Shown here piece by piece: positions 30,763 to 32,965 of a stretch of 32,965 nt of DNA (its first letter is position 1; every line of letters starts with the position of its first letter). The stretch spans positions 1 through 32,965 of the forward strand of contig JAUIMK010000011.1 of NCBI GenBank assembly GCA_030432735.1, in the 5' to 3' direction. The notes beneath the pieces were generated by a model that made no database searches, was not told where the DNA came from, and worked only from the letters and a program-made list of their open reading frames with translations. A program made the position numbers and the translations under genes. The DNA is from a bacterium. Lineage in GTDB: Bacteria > Myxococcota_A > UBA9160 > UBA4427.

Positions 30763-32658
30763 ATGGCCGCCAAGAAGAAAGCCACGAAGAAGAAGGCCGC
30801 CGGCCGGACGCCCGCGAGTGCGGGTGGGGGCGGCAAGAAGAAGGACGTCGCCTACGACGAGAAGGCGATCCAGACTCTCGACGCCCTCGAGCATATCCGC
30901 CTCCGGACCGGCATGTACATCGGCCGACTCGGCGACGGCACCAACCCGGTCGACGGGATCTACGTGATGATGAAGGAGGTGATCGACAACTCGATCGACG
31001 AATTCATCATGGGCGAGGGGAAGAGGATCGAGATCAGCCGAGACGGCCAGACCGTCGAGGTCCGGGACTACGGGCGCGGTATTCCTCTCGGCAAAGTCGT
31101 CGAGTGCGTCAGCCAGATCAACACGGGCGGCAAGTACAACGACGACGTCTTCCAGTTCTCCGTCGGTCTGAACGGCGTCGGTACGAAGGCGGTCAACGCG
31201 CTCTCCTCCGACTTCGAGGTGCGGAGCGTCCGGGACGGGAAGTTCAAGCAGGCGAACTTCGTCCGCGGGAAGCTCCAGAAGGAGAAGGGCGGCAAGTCGA
31301 CGGAGCCGAACGGAACCTATATCCGCTTCACCCCCGACGAAGAGATCTTCGGCCGCTACGAGTTCCAGGAGAACTACATCGAGCACCGCCTCCGGTACTA
31401 CGCGTACCTGAATCGCGGTCTCAAGCTCGAGTACAAGTGCCCGCCCCGGAAGGAGACCTTCCAGTCGAAGGCGGGCCTGAAGGACCTGCTCCTCGACGAG
31501 CTCGGCGAGTCGCAGCCGCTCTACGAGATCGCGACCGGTGATGGCGATCGCTTCGAGATGGCCTTCACCCACGGCAACGCCTACGGCGAGTCGTATTTCT
31601 CCTTCGTGAACGGCCAGTACACGAACGACGGCGGGACCCACCAGAGCGCGTTTCGCGAGGGCCTGCTGAAGGGCGTGAACGAGTTCTCGAAGAAGAGCTA
31701 TGCGGGCGAAGACGTGCGCGACGGGATCGTCGCCGCGATCTCGGTCAAGCTGCAGGATCCCGTCTTCGAGAGCCAGACGAAGAACAAGCTCGGCTCCGCC
31801 GACGTCCGGAGCTGGCTCGTGCCCGCGGTCAAGGACCAGGTGATCCGCTGGCTCCACGAGAACAAGAACGAGGCGAAGATCCTCCTCGAGAAGGTCGCTC
31901 TCAACGAGAAGGTCCGGAAGGAGCTCTCGGCAATCAAGAAGGATGCGCGGGAGCGCGCCAAGAAGGTCGCGATCCGGATCCCGAAGCTCACGGACTGCAA
32001 GTTCCACTACGACGACCCGAAGGCGAAGCGCCGCGACGACACCACGATCTTCCTCTCCGAGGGCGACTCGGCGGCGGGCGTGATGGTCCCGACCCGGGAC
32101 GTCTACACCCAGGCGATCTTCTCGCTCAAGGGCAAGCCGCTCAACTGCTACGGACTGAAGCGCGACGCGATCTACAAGAACGAAGAGCTCTACAACATCA
32201 TGCGCGCGCTCGGGATCGAGGACGGACTCGAAGGGCTCCGCTACAACCGCGTCGTGATCGCGACGGACGCCGACGTCGACGGCATGCACATCCGCAATCT
32301 GCTCCTCACGTTCTTCCTCCGCTACTTCGAGGACCTCGTCCTCAAGGGCCACGTCTACATCCTCGAGACGCCGCTCTTCCGCGTCCGGAACAAGAAGGAG
32401 ACGCGGTACTGCTACACCGAGGCGGAGCGCGACACGGCCCTCGGAGAGATCAAGGGGCCCGAGGTCACGCGCTTCAAGGGGCTCGGTGAGATCAGCCCGA
32501 AGGAGTTCGGCCAGTTCATCGGCGACGGGATCCGCCTCGTACAGGTGAGCGTCGGGTCGATGGGCGAGGTCGAGAAGAGCCTCGACTTCTTCATGGGCAA
32601 GAACACGCCCGCCCGAAAGGACTTCATCGTCGACAACCTCGCCACGGACGTGCTCTAG
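30763..32658 (+). CDS. parE: DNA topoisomerase IV subunit B (type IIA ATP-hydrolysing subunit, Bacteroidota-like)
   Basis: Lys-rich N-terminus, EHIRLRTGMYIGRLGDGTNPVDGIYVMMKEVIDNSIDEF, DYGRGIPLGKVVECVSQINTGGKYN, GLNGVGTKAVNALS, toprim LSEGDSAAGVMV and ATDADVDGMHIRNLLLTFF, TRFKGLGEISPKEFGQFI. Confidence 0.95.
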   Translation: MAAKKKATKKKAAGRTPASAGGGGKKKDVAYDEKAIQTLDALEHIRLRTGMYIGRLGDGTNPVDGIYVMMKEVIDNSIDEFIMGEGKRIEISRDGQTVEVRDYGRGIPLGKVVECVSQINTGGKYNDDVFQFSVGLNGVGTKAVNALSSDFEVRSVRDGKFKQANFVRGKLQKEKGGKSTEPNGTYIRFTPDEEIFGRYEFQENYIEHRLRYYAYLNRGLKLEYKCPPRKETFQSKAGLKDLLLDELGESQPLYEIATGDGDRFEMAFTHGNAYGESYFSFVNGQYTNDGGTHQSAFREGLLKGVNEFSKKSYAGEDVRDGIVAAISVKLQDPVFESQTKNKLGSADVRSWLVPAVKDQVIRWLHENKNEAKILLEKVALNEKVRKELSAIKKDARERAKKVAIRIPKLTDCKFHYDDPKAKRRDDTTIFLSEGDSAAGVMVPTRDVYTQAIFSLKGKPLNCYGLKRDAIYKNEELYNIMRALGIEDGLEGLRYNRVVIATDADVDGMHIRNLLLTFFLRYFEDLVLKGHVYILETPLFRVRNKKETRYCYTEAERDTALGEIKGPEVTRFKGLGEISPKEFGQFIGDGIRLVQVSVGSMGEVEKSLDFFMGKNTPARKDFIVDNLATDVL

Positions 32659-32701
32659 CCGTGCTCTTCATCCCGTCTGACGCAGCGAGCGGAGAATTTC
32701 G

Positions 32702-32965
32702 ATGAGCCAACTCGAATCCTTGATGAAGGAACACTTCGTCGAGTATGCGAGCTACTTCATTCTCGACCGTGCGATCCCGGAGCTCCGCGACGGGCTCAAG
32801 CCCGTGCAGCGACGCATCATGCACACGTTGTTCCGGATGCACGACGGTCGCTTCCACAAGGTCGCCAACGTCATCGGCGACACGATGAAGCTCCACCCGC
32901 ACGGCGACGCGTCGATCGGCGACGCCCTCGTCGTGCTGGCGAACAAGGACTACTTCATCGAGCGC
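32702..32965 (+). CDS. parC: DNA topoisomerase IV subunit A, 5' part only (truncated by window end)
   Basis: MSQLESLMKEHFVEYASYFILDRAIPELRDGLKPVQRRIMHTLFRMHDGRFHKVANVIGDTMKLHPHGDASIGDALV: type IIA topoisomerase A N-terminal motif; 43 bp after parE. Confidence 0.95.
   Translation, partial: MSQLESLMKEHFVEYASYFILDRAIPELRDGLKPVQRRIMHTLFRMHDGRFHKVANVIGDTMKLHPHGDASIGDALVVLANKDYFIER

Overview
This is a GC-rich bacterial chromosomal window, almost fully packed with about 29 protein-coding genes on both strands. I saw no tRNA, rRNA, CRISPR array, transposase, integrase or phage structural genes. Gene order: GlxA-type (DJ-1+AraC) regulator and a stand-alone DJ-1/PfpI protein; predicted exported SAM-methyltransferase; PEP-CTERM protein with HAF-like repeats; cobalamin-dependent methionine synthase (metH); poly-gamma-glutamate-hydrolase-like protein; PPOX flavin protein; NAD(P)-binding/DUF2867-like protein; BLUF photoreceptor with a divergent 55-aa ORF; htpG; PAS sensor histidine kinase; amidohydrolase; F420/LLM oxidoreductase; a contiguous Mla lipid-transport operon (mlaF-E-D-A-C, no mlaB); a second PEP-CTERM protein; SDR; zwf divergent from gnd-pgl; MscS channel; dus; a secreted protein built from ~39-aa 'T(N/D/E)RRALA' repeats; a 75-aa small protein; and a Bacteroidota-like topoisomerase IV pair (parE, and parC truncated by the window edge). 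I found no clear defence or mobile system. The best leads are the RRALA repeat protein, the BLUF plus microprotein pair, the single-locus Mla operon, the exported methyltransferase, the PGA-hydrolase-like protein, and several short tandem duplications sitting at or just after stop codons. All family calls come from motif recognition by eye, with no database search. The taxonomic impression (delta-proteobacteria/Myxococcota/Binatota-like) is inference only.
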